NCBI GenBank assembly: GCA_051648405.1
Contig: JBOFFC010000114.1
Span: 4,250 to 68,249 of the forward strand
From: JBOFFC01 sp051648405
GTDB taxonomy: Bacteria > Planctomycetota > Planctomycetia > Pirellulales > Lacipirellulaceae
Reading direction: 5' to 3'
Length of the DNA: 64,000 bases
Under the pieces are notes generated by a model that did no database searches, was not told the DNA's origin, and was given only the letters and a program-made list of their open reading frames with translations. The translations under genes were made by a program, and so were the position numbers. Positions within the stretch are counted from its first letter, which is position 1, and every line of letters starts with the position of its first letter. Positions 25,650 through 32,782 of the stretch are shown piece after piece.

Positions 25650-26726
25650 ATGAACGACGGCGACGCCGACGACGACGCGTCGCTTGTCGATCAAGACCGG
25701 TCGCCGGGCGCCCCGTTCGTTCGCGCGGCCGATAGCGCGTTCCCGTTCGAGCGTTCGGTCGATGAGTCGATCGCTGGCGCCCGACTCGACGCGGCCCTCG
25801 CACAGTGGCTCCCCGACTTCAGCCGCACGCTGCTCAAAAAGGCGATCGACGGAGGGCACGTCGTCGTGAGCGGCGCGTCGTCGGAGGGCTTCGCGGCAGA
25901 AAAGCCCTCGCTGCGGCTCGAGTTCGGCATGGTCGTGCGCGTCGAGCGACTCGAGCGCCCCGCCGAGGGTCCCCGGCCGCAGGCGATCGCGCTCGACCTG
26001 CTGTACGAGGACGACGACCTCGTCGCAGTAAACAAGCCATCGGGGATGGTCGTCCACCCGGCAAAGGGGCACTGGGAGGGGACGCTCGCCAGCGCCCTGG
26101 CGCACCACTTTGGGGCAAACCTCAGCACGACCGGCGGGCCGACTCGGCCGGGGATCGTCCACCGACTGGACCGCGACACGAGCGGCGTCCTGGTCGTCGC
26201 CAAGAACGACCGCGCCCACGAGCGGCTCGCGGCCCAGTTCCACGACCGGACCGTCGAGAAGCAGTACGTGGCGATCGTCCTCGGGCCAATGGACCGCGAC
26301 GCCGACGTGGTCGATAAGCCGATCGGTTCGCACCCGACGCAGCGTGACAAGATGGCGGTGCGCGAAGGGCACCCCGACAGCCGCGAGGCGGTGACCAAGT
26401 TCGTAGTAGCCGAGCGGTTCCGGCGATTCACGCTTGTTCGCGCGTTCCCGAAGACGGGCCGCACGCACCAGATTCGCGTCCACCTCGCGCACGCCGGGTG
26501 GCCCATCCTTTGCGACCGGCTCTACGGCGGCCGCAGCCGCATCACCCTCACCGAGCTCGAGGGGGGACTCCTGGTGCCCGGGGAACCCGCACTCCTGATG
26601 CGGCAAGCACTACACGCCGAGCGGCTCGAGGTCGATCAACCTACCACCGGCGCGCGACTCTCGTTCGAGGCGCCTCTAGCGCCGGACATCGCGCGCGTGC
26701 TTCGGCATTTGCGATCCCCCCGATAG
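25650..26726 (+). CDS. RluA-family rRNA/tRNA pseudouridine synthase
   Basis: The ~358-residue protein has an N-terminal acidic leader, an S4 RNA-binding domain (~40-95: 'GARLDAALAQWLPDFSRTLL'), then the synthase domain with the catalytic Asp in 'GIVHRLDRDTSGVLVVAKND', 'EKQYVAIV', and the C-terminal 'FPKTGRTHQIRVHLAHAGWP'. RluD-type enzymes isomerise uridines in 23S rRNA; the exact target cannot be read. ATG 25650 is chosen; a TTG at 25629 in the same frame is equally possible, as neither has a clear ribosome site. The C-terminal ~60 residues are a poorly conserved extension. Confidence 0.92.
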   Translation: MNDGDADDDASLVDQDRSPGAPFVRAADSAFPFERSVDESIAGARLDAALAQWLPDFSRTLLKKAIDGGHVVVSGASSEGFAAEKPSLRLEFGMVVRVERLERPAEGPRPQAIALDLLYEDDDLVAVNKPSGMVVHPAKGHWEGTLASALAHHFGANLSTTGGPTRPGIVHRLDRDTSGVLVVAKNDRAHERLAAQFHDRTVEKQYVAIVLGPMDRDADVVDKPIGSHPTQRDKMAVREGHPDSREAVTKFVVAERFRRFTLVRAFPKTGRTHQIRVHLAHAGWPILCDRLYGGRSRITLTELEGGLLVPGEPALLMRQALHAERLEVDQPTTGARLSFEAPLAPDIARVLRHLRSPR

Positions 26727-26773
26727 GGGATAGCATTCGCCCCCACGGCCCCCAGTTGGGGGGGAGCGGCGGC

Positions 26774-26787
26774 CCGAATCGATTCGG
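26774..26787. promoter_or_regulatory. 14-bp palindrome upstream of mscL
   Basis: The perfect palindrome ccgaatcgattcgg ends 44 bases before the mscL start and is separated from the RluA gene by a G/C-run-rich stretch. A perfect 14-base palindrome in this position could be an operator or part of a hairpin. No other copy was noticed in the window, so the call is weak. Confidence 0.3.
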
Positions 26788-26831
26788 TCCCACCGCGCTT
26801 CTACGCACTCATGCATAAGGAGATCCAGGCG

Positions 26832-27227
26832 ATGGGAATGCTCAAAGAGTTCAAAGAGTTCGCGATGCGTGGCAACGTTGTCGACCTGGCAGTCGGGGTC
26901 GTGATCGGAACGGCGTTCGGTAAGATCGTCGCCTCGCTCGTTGAGAAGATCGTGATGCCGATCGTCGGGTACTTGCAGGGTGGAGTCGACTTCAAAGACT
27001 ACGTCGTCACGCTCCCCGTCCCCGAGTTGGCCGAGGGAATGAAGGCCCCGACGCTGGGCGTGGGGATGTTCCTGCAGACGATCATCGACTTCATTATCGT
27101 GGCGTTCGCGATCTTCCTCGCCGTGAAGTTGATGAACTCGCTAAAGAAGGCCGAAGCCGCCGCGCCGGCCGCCCCGCCCGAGGACGTCATGCTGCTCCGC
27201 GAGATCCGCGACGCGCTGAAGAAGTAA
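26832..27227 (+). CDS. mscL: Large-conductance mechanosensitive channel MscL
   Basis: The 131-residue inner-membrane channel opens under membrane tension to release solutes on hypo-osmotic shock. The N-terminal amphipathic helix and TM1 are almost identical to E. coli: 'LKEFKEFAMRGNVVDLAVGV', then 'VIGTAFGKIVASLVEKI', TM2 'TIIDFIIVAFAIFLAVKLMN', and the C-terminal bundle 'EDVMLLREIRDALKK'. An ATG exists at 26811, but the ATG at 26832 has an AAGGAG ribosome site nine bases upstream and gives the conserved N-terminus, so it is chosen. A 70-base imperfect inverted repeat follows, before convergent purN. Confidence 0.97.
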   Translation: MGMLKEFKEFAMRGNVVDLAVGVVIGTAFGKIVASLVEKIVMPIVGYLQGGVDFKDYVVTLPVPELAEGMKAPTLGVGMFLQTIIDFIIVAFAIFLAVKLMNSLKKAEAAAPAAPPEDVMLLREIRDALKK

Positions 27228-27240
27228 GCGCACGACCCGA

Positions 27241-27310
27241 TTCACCACAGAGGACTCAGAGGGCACGGAGGAAGAGCGCCCTCTGTGCTCTCTGTGACCT
27301 CCGTGGTGAA
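27241..27310. repeat. Word-repeat hairpin ('ACCACAGAGG' class)
   Basis: The left arm 27241-27271 (starting ttcaccacagaggac) and right arm 27280-27310 (ending tccgtggtgaa) are complementary over 31 positions with five mismatches. The loop is only 8 bases. Each arm is made of near-tandem cagagg/cacggagg words. It fills the space between convergent mscL and purN and may also serve as a terminator, although no clear U-tract follows. Confidence 0.65.
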
Positions 27311-27318
27311 CGGCGTGG

Positions 27319-27969
27319 CTACTCGCCGATCGGTCCGGGGCCGCGGTCGCCGTGCTTCGCGCGGGCGATCCGCACGCGGCCCCCTTCGATCTGCACACGG
27401 CCAGCAGCGATCAGTCGCAGCGCAGCCGGGTAGGCTTCTTTCTCGAGCTCGAAGACCCGCGCCGCGAGCGTCTCGGGGGTGTCGTCGTCGAACACCGGGC
27501 ACGGCTGCTGCCACACGATCGGGCCGTGGTCGTACTCGTTATCGACGAAGTGGACGGTGACTCCCGTCACCTTGCATCCGCGCTCGATCACCCCCCTGTG
27601 GACGCGGTCGCCGTACATCCCCGCGCCGCCGAAGGACGGCAGCAGCGAGGGGTGGATGTTCACCACGCGCCCCGCGAAGTCCGCGGGGACGGGGGCCAGC
27701 TTGAGGAAGCCGGCCATCACCACGAGCTCGACCCCCGCCGCGCGGCAGGGGGCGAAGACCGCGTCGCCGTAAGCTTTGTCGGAGTCGTAGTCGCGGCGCT
27801 CGACGACGAGCGACAGCACGCCGGCATCCGCCGCGTGCGCGAGGCCCCCGGCCGCCGCGCTGCTCGAGATCACCAAGCGCACGTCGATCGGCAAGTCGCC
27901 GTCACGCGACAGCTCGAGCAGGTTCTTCAGCGTCCGGCCCGAGCCGGAGATCAGCACGGCGACGTTCAC
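27319..27969 (-). CDS. purN: Phosphoribosylglycinamide formyltransferase (GAR transformylase)
   Basis: The 216-residue enzyme uses 10-formyl-tetrahydrofolate to formylate GAR in step three of purine synthesis. The phosphate loop is 'VLISGSGRTLKNLLEL', the catalytic residues are Asn104 and His106 in 'VVNIHPSLLPSF', and the catalytic Asp (147) lies in 'VHFVDNEYDHGPIV', with 'VMAGFLKL' upstream as in the family. The C-terminal ~20 residues are a basic extension. Its ATG overlaps the stop of the upstream retropepsin-like gene by four bases (ATGA), so the two are translationally coupled. Confidence 0.95.
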   Translation of the reverse strand: MNVAVLISGSGRTLKNLLELSRDGDLPIDVRLVISSSAAAGGLAHAADAGVLSLVVERRDYDSDKAYGDAVFAPCRAAGVELVVMAGFLKLAPVPADFAGRVVNIHPSLLPSFGGAGMYGDRVHRGVIERGCKVTGVTVHFVDNEYDHGPIVWQQPCPVFDDDTPETLAARVFELEKEAYPAALRLIAAGRVQIEGGRVRIARAKHGDRGPGPIGE

Positions 27970-28415
27970 GACTCGCGGGCTCGCTTGACCTTCAGGACGG
28001 GCCCGTCGGGGTGGGCGGGGTTGGGAATCAGGCGTTGGTTCGCGCAGTCCGCCAGCAGGTCGGTCGTCTCAAGAATCGTCTGGCCGAGTAGGACTTCGTT
28101 GCCGAGGACGAGCGCCGAATCGACTGTAGTTCGGTCCAGAAGGTCGAACTCCAGGGGTTCGGTAAGGCCGACCGTCACGTTGCCGCCGTCCGCGAGCTCG
28201 ACTTGCATCTCCTTCATCGTCCGAAGGCCGAGCTGGTCGGCCAACTCGCGCGGGATGCACGAACGGATCGCCCCGGTATCGACCATGGCGCTGACGGTGA
28301 CGCTACGCACCTCGGCGAACGTCAGCGAGCCCCGGCGCTCAAGCGAGTGGTCGAACGCGTTAGTGAGCGTGACATCGACCCGGATTTCTCCCATCTGCGC
28401 AGCCTTTCGGTTCAT
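27966..28415 (-). CDS. Retropepsin-like (clan AA) aspartic protease family protein
   Basis: The 149-residue protein contains one aspartic protease signature, 'SAMVDTGAIRSCIP' (Asp46-Thr-Gly), a hydrophobic strand 'ALVLGNEVLLGQTILETTDL' that matches the retropepsin 'LLGxxxL' flap/strand, and 'RLIPNPAHPDGP' at the end. Single-domain members of this clan work as dimers; many bacterial ones of this size ('clan AA aspartic protease') have no known substrate. The ATG at 28415 has GGAGG six bases upstream. It overlaps purN by four bases, which suggests a shared transcript rather than a shared pathway. Confidence 0.8.
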   Translation of the reverse strand: MNRKAAQMGEIRVDVTLTNAFDHSLERRGSLTFAEVRSVTVSAMVDTGAIRSCIPRELADQLGLRTMKEMQVELADGGNVTVGLTEPLEFDLLDRTTVDSALVLGNEVLLGQTILETTDLLADCANQRLIPNPAHPDGPVLKVKRARES

Positions 28416-28454
28416 GTCGGACCTCCGTAGGAGTGACTGCGGCGTAGCGGAGCG

Positions 28455-31400
28455 CTAGGCGACGACAACCGACAGCAGGGCGTCGGCGTCTCCGATCCTA
28501 CACGGGGCGCCCTTCTCCTGCTCGACGAGCGACAGCCCGACCTTGTCGGCCAGCGTCTCGCCGGCGATGAAGTCGCGGAACTCCTCCACCGCCGCACGCA
28601 GCTCGGCCGAGTCGGTCTCGACCCCCACCTTGATCCGGTCGGTGAACTCGCAGCCGAGTTCCTTGCGACGGTCCTGGATCGCGCGCACCAAATCTCGGGC
28701 GAGGCCTTCACCCACGAGCTCGGGCGTCAGCTCGGTCGATAGCACCACGACCACGCCGCGGTCGCTCGCGGCGGCCCAGCCCGGCTTGGCGGTGAGGCGG
28801 ACTTCGATCTCCTCGTCGGTGAGGTCCACCGACTCGCCGTCGATGGCGAGTGTGATCTTGCCGGACGAGCGCAGCTCGGCGAGCAGCGTCGCGCCGTCGG
28901 CCGAGCCGAGCGCCTGCTTGACCCCCGGCAGGAGCTTGCCGAGGCGTTTGCCGAGCAGCTTGAAGTTGGGTAGCACCTGGTAGGCGACGTACTCGTCGGC
29001 CCGCTCGGCGAACTCGACGCGCTTGACGTTGAGCTCCCCTTCGAGCACGGCGGCGTGCTCGGCGAGCCAAGCGCGGTGCGTCGGCTCGGCGAGGATCACC
29101 TCGACCTTGGCCAGGGGCTGACGAACCTTGAGGTCGGCCGCCGAGCGGGCGTTGCGACCCAGTGAAGCGACCAGCCGCACGAGCGCCATCCGCTCGGAGA
29201 GCTGCGTGTCGATGCGCGTGGCGTCGGCGATCGGGTAGTCGGCGAGGTGGACGCTCTCCGGGGCGGAGTCACCAACAACGCCGTCTTGGCGGAAAGGGCC
29301 TGCCAGGTTCCGCCACATCGTGTCGGCGAGAAACGGCGTGAAAGGGGCGATCAGCTTGCTGGTCGTCACCAGGCACTCGTAGAGCGTCCAGTAGGCGTCG
29401 AGCTTGTCGGCAGAGCGCTGGTCCTTCGCCCAGAAGCGGTCGCGGCAGCGCCGGACGTACCAGTTCGACAGCCCGTCGACGAACTCGGTGATCGCCGCGG
29501 CGGCGCCGAAGTTGTCGTACGCGTCCATCCGCTCGGTCACCAGCGTCACGGTCCGCTCCAGCTCGCCCAGCACCCAGCGGTCGAGCTCGTCGCGCTCGGC
29601 AAGCGGGCGGTAGGATTCGGCGTGGGCGAACTCGTCGGCGGTGAGCGTTTGAGCGCAGGCGGTACTCCGGGGGCTTGCGCCACCCGGCTCAGGGAGCTCC
29701 CCCTTCGGATCGAACCCGTCGATGTTCGCGTAGATCACAAAGAAGCTGTAGCAGTTCCACAAGCGCAGCAAGAACTCGGGGATCGAGTCCTTGATCGCCT
29801 GCTCGCTGTAGCGGATCGAGGTCCACGGCGGCTGGTTCGCCAGCAGGTACCAGCGCAGCGCGTCGGCGCCGTAGAGGTCGAAGATCTCTGCCGGGTCGCG
29901 GTAGTTCCGCTTGCTCTTGCTCATCTTCTGCCCGTCCTCGCCGAGCATCAGCCCGAGGACGATGCAGTTGCGGAAGGGATGAGGGAAAGAGGCGAGAGGC
30001 GACCCGCGAGAGGCGAGGGCTTCCTGCCCGCTCCCCTCTGCCTGCTGCCCACTCCAAAGCATCGTGCTGATCGCCAGTTGGCTGTAGAACCAGCCGCGGG
30101 TTTGGTCGATCGCTTCGCTGATGAAGTCAGCGGGGAACTGGGCGGCGAAGCGTGCTGCGGCGTCGCTCGGCGCCGCGCTCCGGGGGCTTGCGCCACCCGG
30201 CTCAGGATTCCGCACTCCCCCTTCCGCACTCCGCATTCCCTTGTACCCCCATTGAGCGAAGGGCATCGCGCCGCTGTCGTACCAGCAGTCGATGACCTCG
30301 GTGACGCGCTTCATCCGCGCGCCGGGCTTGCAGGGGCAGTCGTAGGTGATCGCGTCGATGTACGGCTTGTGGACGCGTAGGTCGTCCGGCAGGCTCGGGT
30401 TCGCGGCCTTGGCCTTCTCCCATACGTCGAACCCCGCGGCGCCGGGCTTCGCCAAGAGCTCGTCGTAACTGTCCGCTGCCTGCTGCCTGCTGCACGCTTC
30501 ACACTCCCAGATCGGCAGCGGCGTCCCCCAGTAGCGTTCGCGGCTGAGGGCCCAGTCGACGTTCGACTCGAGGAACTTGCCGAAGCGCCCTTCCTGGATG
30601 TGGCCGGGGAGCCAGTTGATCGCCGCGTTGTTCTCGAGCATGGCGTCCTTGAACGCCGTGGTCTTGATGAACCAGCTCTCGCGCGGGTACTGGATCAGCG
30701 GGTCCTGTTCGGCCCGCCAGCAGAACGGGTAGTCGTGCAGGTACTGCTCTTGGTGGAACAGCAGCCCACGCTCCTTGAGGTTGCGGACGATGTCCTTGTC
30801 GCAGTCCTTGACCCACCGCCCCCGGACGAACTCAGGCGCCTCGTCGGTGAACTTGCCGTCGGGACCGACGCAGTTAAACAACGGGAGGCCAAGTAGCTCC
30901 CGATCAAAACGAGCCTGGTCTTGCAATGCGTTGTAGTCTGCTTCACCGAATGCAGGAGCGACGTGCACTAGACCGGTTCCCGACTCGGTCGTTACGAACG
31001 TCGCTTGGATCGCAATCCACAAGATCGAGTCGTGTTCAGCTTGCGACGACTTTGGATCTCCGTAGAGCTTCTCAAAACAATCAAATGGAGGGCGGTATCG
31101 AAATCCCAGCAAGACGTTTCCGTCAAACTCTGCCACAATCGCGAACTCGGCTTTCATTTTCTGGCTCAGCGACTCGACGCAGTCTTTTGCCACGACCAGC
31201 CGTTCGCCATCGCGTGACTCGAGCGTCACATATCGCAGAGATTGATTGACTGCTACAAACTGATTGGAGGGAAGAGTCCAAGGAGTTGTCGTCCAGACCA
31301 GCAAACTTGCGTCTTGGTCCAGTCCGTATTCATTCGCACGGTTGCGATTGAAGTCGTTTAGGACGATCGGGAACTTCACGTACACGCTGGGGTCGGCCAC

Positions 31401-32000
31401 CTGGCGGTAGCCCTGGCCCACCTCGCCGGCCGAGAGGGCGGTCCCCCCTTGGGCCCACCACCAGACGATCTTGTGCCCCTGATAAAGCAGGCCGCGGTCG
31501 AATAGCTCGGCGAGGCTCCACCAGACGCTCTCGACGTACGACTGGTGGTAGGTGACGTACGCCTCGTCGAGATCGACCCAGAAGCCGATCCGCTCGGTCA
31601 GCCGCTCCCACTCCTTCATGTAGCGCCAGACCGATTGCTGGCACTTCTGGATGAAGGGCTCGACGCCGTAGCGTTCGATCTCCTCCTTCGAGTGGATCCC
31701 CAGCTCCTTGCAGACCTCGACCTCGACCGGCAGGCCGTGGGTGTCCCAGCCCGCTTTGCGCTCGCAGCGGTAGCCGCGCATCGTCTTGTAGCGCGGGAAG
31801 ACGTCTTTGATGGTCCGGGTGAGGCAGTGCCCGGGGTGGGGCATGCCGTTGGCCGTAGGGGGGCCTTCGTAGAAGACGAACGGCTCGGCCCCGGCACGGC
31901 GCTCGAGCGACCGGTGGTAGACCCGCCGCTCGCGCCAGAAGGCGAGGACCTCTTCCTCAAGGCGCGGGAACGAGACCTGGCCAGGGACGGGCTGGAACAT
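28455..32000 (-). CDS. ileS: Isoleucyl-tRNA synthetase (IleS2-type) with four in-frame repeat insertions
   Basis: The 1181-residue class I enzyme charges tRNA-Ile with isoleucine. The ATP motifs are 'PTANGMPHPGHCLTRTIKD' (HxGH, ~55-58) and 'EDGQKMSKSKRNY' (~690). The CP1 editing domain has 'TTTPWTLPSN' and 'GTGLVHVAPAFGEADY'. The sequence around HPGH and 'WAQGGTALSAGEVG' follows the eukaryote-like IleS2 branch, linked to mupirocin resistance. It is over 100 residues longer than usual because repeat DNA is inserted at about residues 501-509, 588-608, 650-675 and 770-779, two of them giving the identical peptide PEPGGASPRS. The editing domain (~218-377) lies in DNA of about 50% GC, clearly below its surroundings. 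All catalytic motifs are intact and the frame is open, so the gene is probably functional. Confidence 0.96.
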   Translation of the reverse strand: MFQPVPGQVSFPRLEEEVLAFWRERRVYHRSLERRAGAEPFVFYEGPPTANGMPHPGHCLTRTIKDVFPRYKTMRGYRCERKAGWDTHGLPVEVEVCKELGIHSKEEIERYGVEPFIQKCQQSVWRYMKEWERLTERIGFWVDLDEAYVTYHQSYVESVWWSLAELFDRGLLYQGHKIVWWWAQGGTALSAGEVGQGYRQVADPSVYVKFPIVLNDFNRNRANEYGLDQDASLLVWTTTPWTLPSNQFVAVNQSLRYVTLESRDGERLVVAKDCVESLSQKMKAEFAIVAEFDGNVLLGFRYRPPFDCFEKLYGDPKSSQAEHDSILWIAIQATFVTTESGTGLVHVAPAFGEADYNALQDQARFDRELLGLPLFNCVGPDGKFTDEAPEFVRGRWVKDCDKDIVRNLKERGLLFHQEQYLHDYPFCWRAEQDPLIQYPRESWFIKTTAFKDAMLENNAAINWLPGHIQEGRFGKFLESNVDWALSRERYWGTPLPIWECEACSRQQAADSYDELLAKPGAAGFDVWEKAKAANPSLPDDLRVHKPYIDAITYDCPCKPGARMKRVTEVIDCWYDSGAMPFAQWGYKGMRSAEGGVRNPEPGGASPRSAAPSDAAARFAAQFPADFISEAIDQTRGWFYSQLAISTMLWSGQQAEGSGQEALASRGSPLASFPHPFRNCIVLGLMLGEDGQKMSKSKRNYRDPAEIFDLYGADALRWYLLANQPPWTSIRYSEQAIKDSIPEFLLRLWNCYSFFVIYANIDGFDPKGELPEPGGASPRSTACAQTLTADEFAHAESYRPLAERDELDRWVLGELERTVTLVTERMDAYDNFGAAAAITEFVDGLSNWYVRRCRDRFWAKDQRSADKLDAYWTLYECLVTTSKLIAPFTPFLADTMWRNLAGPFRQDGVVGDSAPESVHLADYPIADATRIDTQLSERMALVRLVASLGRNARSAADLKVRQPLAKVEVILAEPTHRAWLAEHAAVLEGELNVKRVEFAERADEYVAYQVLPNFKLLGKRLGKLLPGVKQALGSADGATLLAELRSSGKITLAIDGESVDLTDEEIEVRLTAKPGWAAASDRGVVVVLSTELTPELVGEGLARDLVRAIQDRRKELGCEFTDRIKVGVETDSAELRAAVEEFRDFIAGETLADKVGLSLVEQEKGAPCRIGDADALLSVVVA
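29665..29693. repeat. Repeat copy 1 inside ileS (29 bp)
   Basis: This 29-base sequence (ctccgggggcttgcgccacc, then cggctcagg) is identical to 30178-30206. On the coding strand it gives PEPGGASPRS near residues 770-779, between 'ANIDGFDPKGEL' and the 'ELDRWVLGEL' helix, a place where other IleRS proteins have a short loop. The outer bases ccggg and cccgg make it a weak palindrome. Confidence 0.8.
29978..30053. repeat. Word-repeat insertion inside ileS (two word classes)
   Basis: The stretch joins gagaggcga words (shared with 50207-50242 and 48461-48487) and ctgccc/ctgctgcccactcc words (shared with 9606-9684). It encodes a Gly/Ser/Gln/Ala-rich segment, residues ~650-675, between 'AISTMLW' and 'NCIVLGLMLGEDGQKMSKS', where related enzymes have about seven residues. 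The reading frame is kept. Confidence 0.7.
30178..30240. repeat. Repeat copy 2 plus 'CCGCACTCCGCATTCC' words inside ileS
   Basis: The first 29 bases (30178-30206) repeat 29665-29693 exactly. The rest (30207-30240, attccgcactcccccttccg and on) uses the same words as 33661-33690 and 39121-39133. Together they encode residues ~588-608, between 'MPFAQWGYKGM' and 'FAAQFPADFISEAIDQTRGW', a surface loop just before the conserved FPADFI segment. Confidence 0.78.
30475..30500. repeat. Short 'CTGCCTG' word insertion inside ileS
   Basis: Tandem ctgcctg/ctgctgc words encode CSRQQAAD-like residues at ~501-509, replacing the second half of the 'WxCxxCG' segment usual after 'TPLPIWEC'. The same word class makes the hairpin at 9606-9684. 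Confidence 0.55.
30870..31350. other. Low-GC patch within ileS covering the editing domain
   Basis: Counting by hand, the 60-base lines starting at 31021, 31081 and 31201 contain 28, 30 and 31 G/C bases, about 50%, while the surrounding ileS sequence is visibly far richer. Codon choice also shifts to A/T-ending codons. The patch covers the middle of CP1, including the Thr-rich editing motif. Edges are approximate. Confidence 0.7.
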
Positions 32001-32138
32001 AAGCGTGGCGAAGGGCGGGCAAACGGACGCGCGGCGGGCGTCCGTTAGGGGGCGCCCCCCGTGGCGCCGCTAGCGCCACGCGGCGAAGCGCGCCATTAGA
32101 CCGGCGCTGGGCGCGGGCAACGAGGGGGTCGCGGCTTG

Positions 32139-32216
32139 GTGTGCCACTGCTGGCTTGTCCAGCAGTGTGCGCCGTGTACCCACTTCGCACTGCTGGACAA
32201 GCCAGCAGTGGCACAC
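32139..32216. repeat. 29-bp perfect inverted repeat
   Basis: The arms 32139-32167 (gtgtgccactgctggcttgt, then ccagcagtg) and 32188-32216 are exact complements, with a 20-base loop. The arm itself contains ctgctggcttgtccagcag, a second, inner palindrome. It lies between the acidic-protein gene and ileS, both on the minus strand. No U-tract follows, so it is better read as a repeat element than as a terminator. A GC-rich mini-hairpin (gtggcgc/gcgccac) lies just beyond, near 32060-32080. Confidence 0.75.
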
Positions 32217-32234
32217 GAGCCCGCCAGCTAAAGG

Positions 32235-32618
32235 CTACGCGTCGAAGTCGGCGTCGTCGGCGAAGTCGTCGCCGTCGTCCGCGGCGAGGTCGGGGTCGAT
32301 CACCAGCGGGGCGTCGTCGTCCGGCTCTTGGTCCTCGCCATCGACGTCGAAGGCCTCGTCGGCGGTGTCCTGGAACTCGGGCCCGAAGCCGTCGTCCTCG
32401 ACCTCGTCGTCCCACTCCTCCTCGAAGTCGTCGTCGAACTCGTCGTCGAAGTCGTCGTCGTCGAAGTCGTCGAACGGGTCGCTCGAAGCGGCGGACTCTC
32501 CCTCGGCGGGGAGTTTCCAGGGGCCCGGCGCTGGTTGGAGGGGGTCCGGCACGACATCGGCCCCTAGGTCGGCCCCCGCAACGTGGGTCGGGTCGATCGT
32601 GAGCGCCGAAACGAGCAT
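32235..32618 (-). CDS. Highly acidic Asp/Glu-rich protein
   Basis: The 127-residue protein has an ordinary N-terminal third ('MLVSALTIDPTHVAGADLG', Pro-rich to ~45). Almost uninterrupted acidic sequence follows, e.g. 'DPFDDFDDDDFDDEFDDDF' and 'DDGDDFADDADFDA' at the C-terminus, with regular Phe spacing (FDD-type repeats). No signal peptide or fold is recognisable. Such tails may bind basic proteins, RNA-protein surfaces or divalent metals; which applies here is unknown. The coding DNA is rich in gtc/gac trinucleotides. It lies upstream of ileS on the same strand, separated by the 29-bp inverted repeat. Confidence 0.65.
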   Translation of the reverse strand: MLVSALTIDPTHVAGADLGADVVPDPLQPAPGPWKLPAEGESAASSDPFDDFDDDDFDDEFDDDFEEEWDDEVEDDGFGPEFQDTADEAFDVDGEDQEPDDDAPLVIDPDLAADDGDDFADDADFDA

Positions 32619-32782
32619 GGACAGCCTGTCGGGTCGAGGTCGAGAAAGAGCGAGCGGAGCCGCGCGAGCCCCCGGGTGCGCAGGTTGACTGTAGCACGCC
32701 GGGCGGGTTTTCTTATTTCGTTAGGGTGGCGCCTGTCAAGTCGCCGGCGCCCTCTGCCCCCCCTCCCACCCCCTTTGCCGCT

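Noticed and set aside
28455..32000. ileS as a pseudogene because of the insertions
   Set aside because: All inserts keep the frame, both ATP motifs and the editing motifs are intact, and no stop codon interrupts the 1181 codons.
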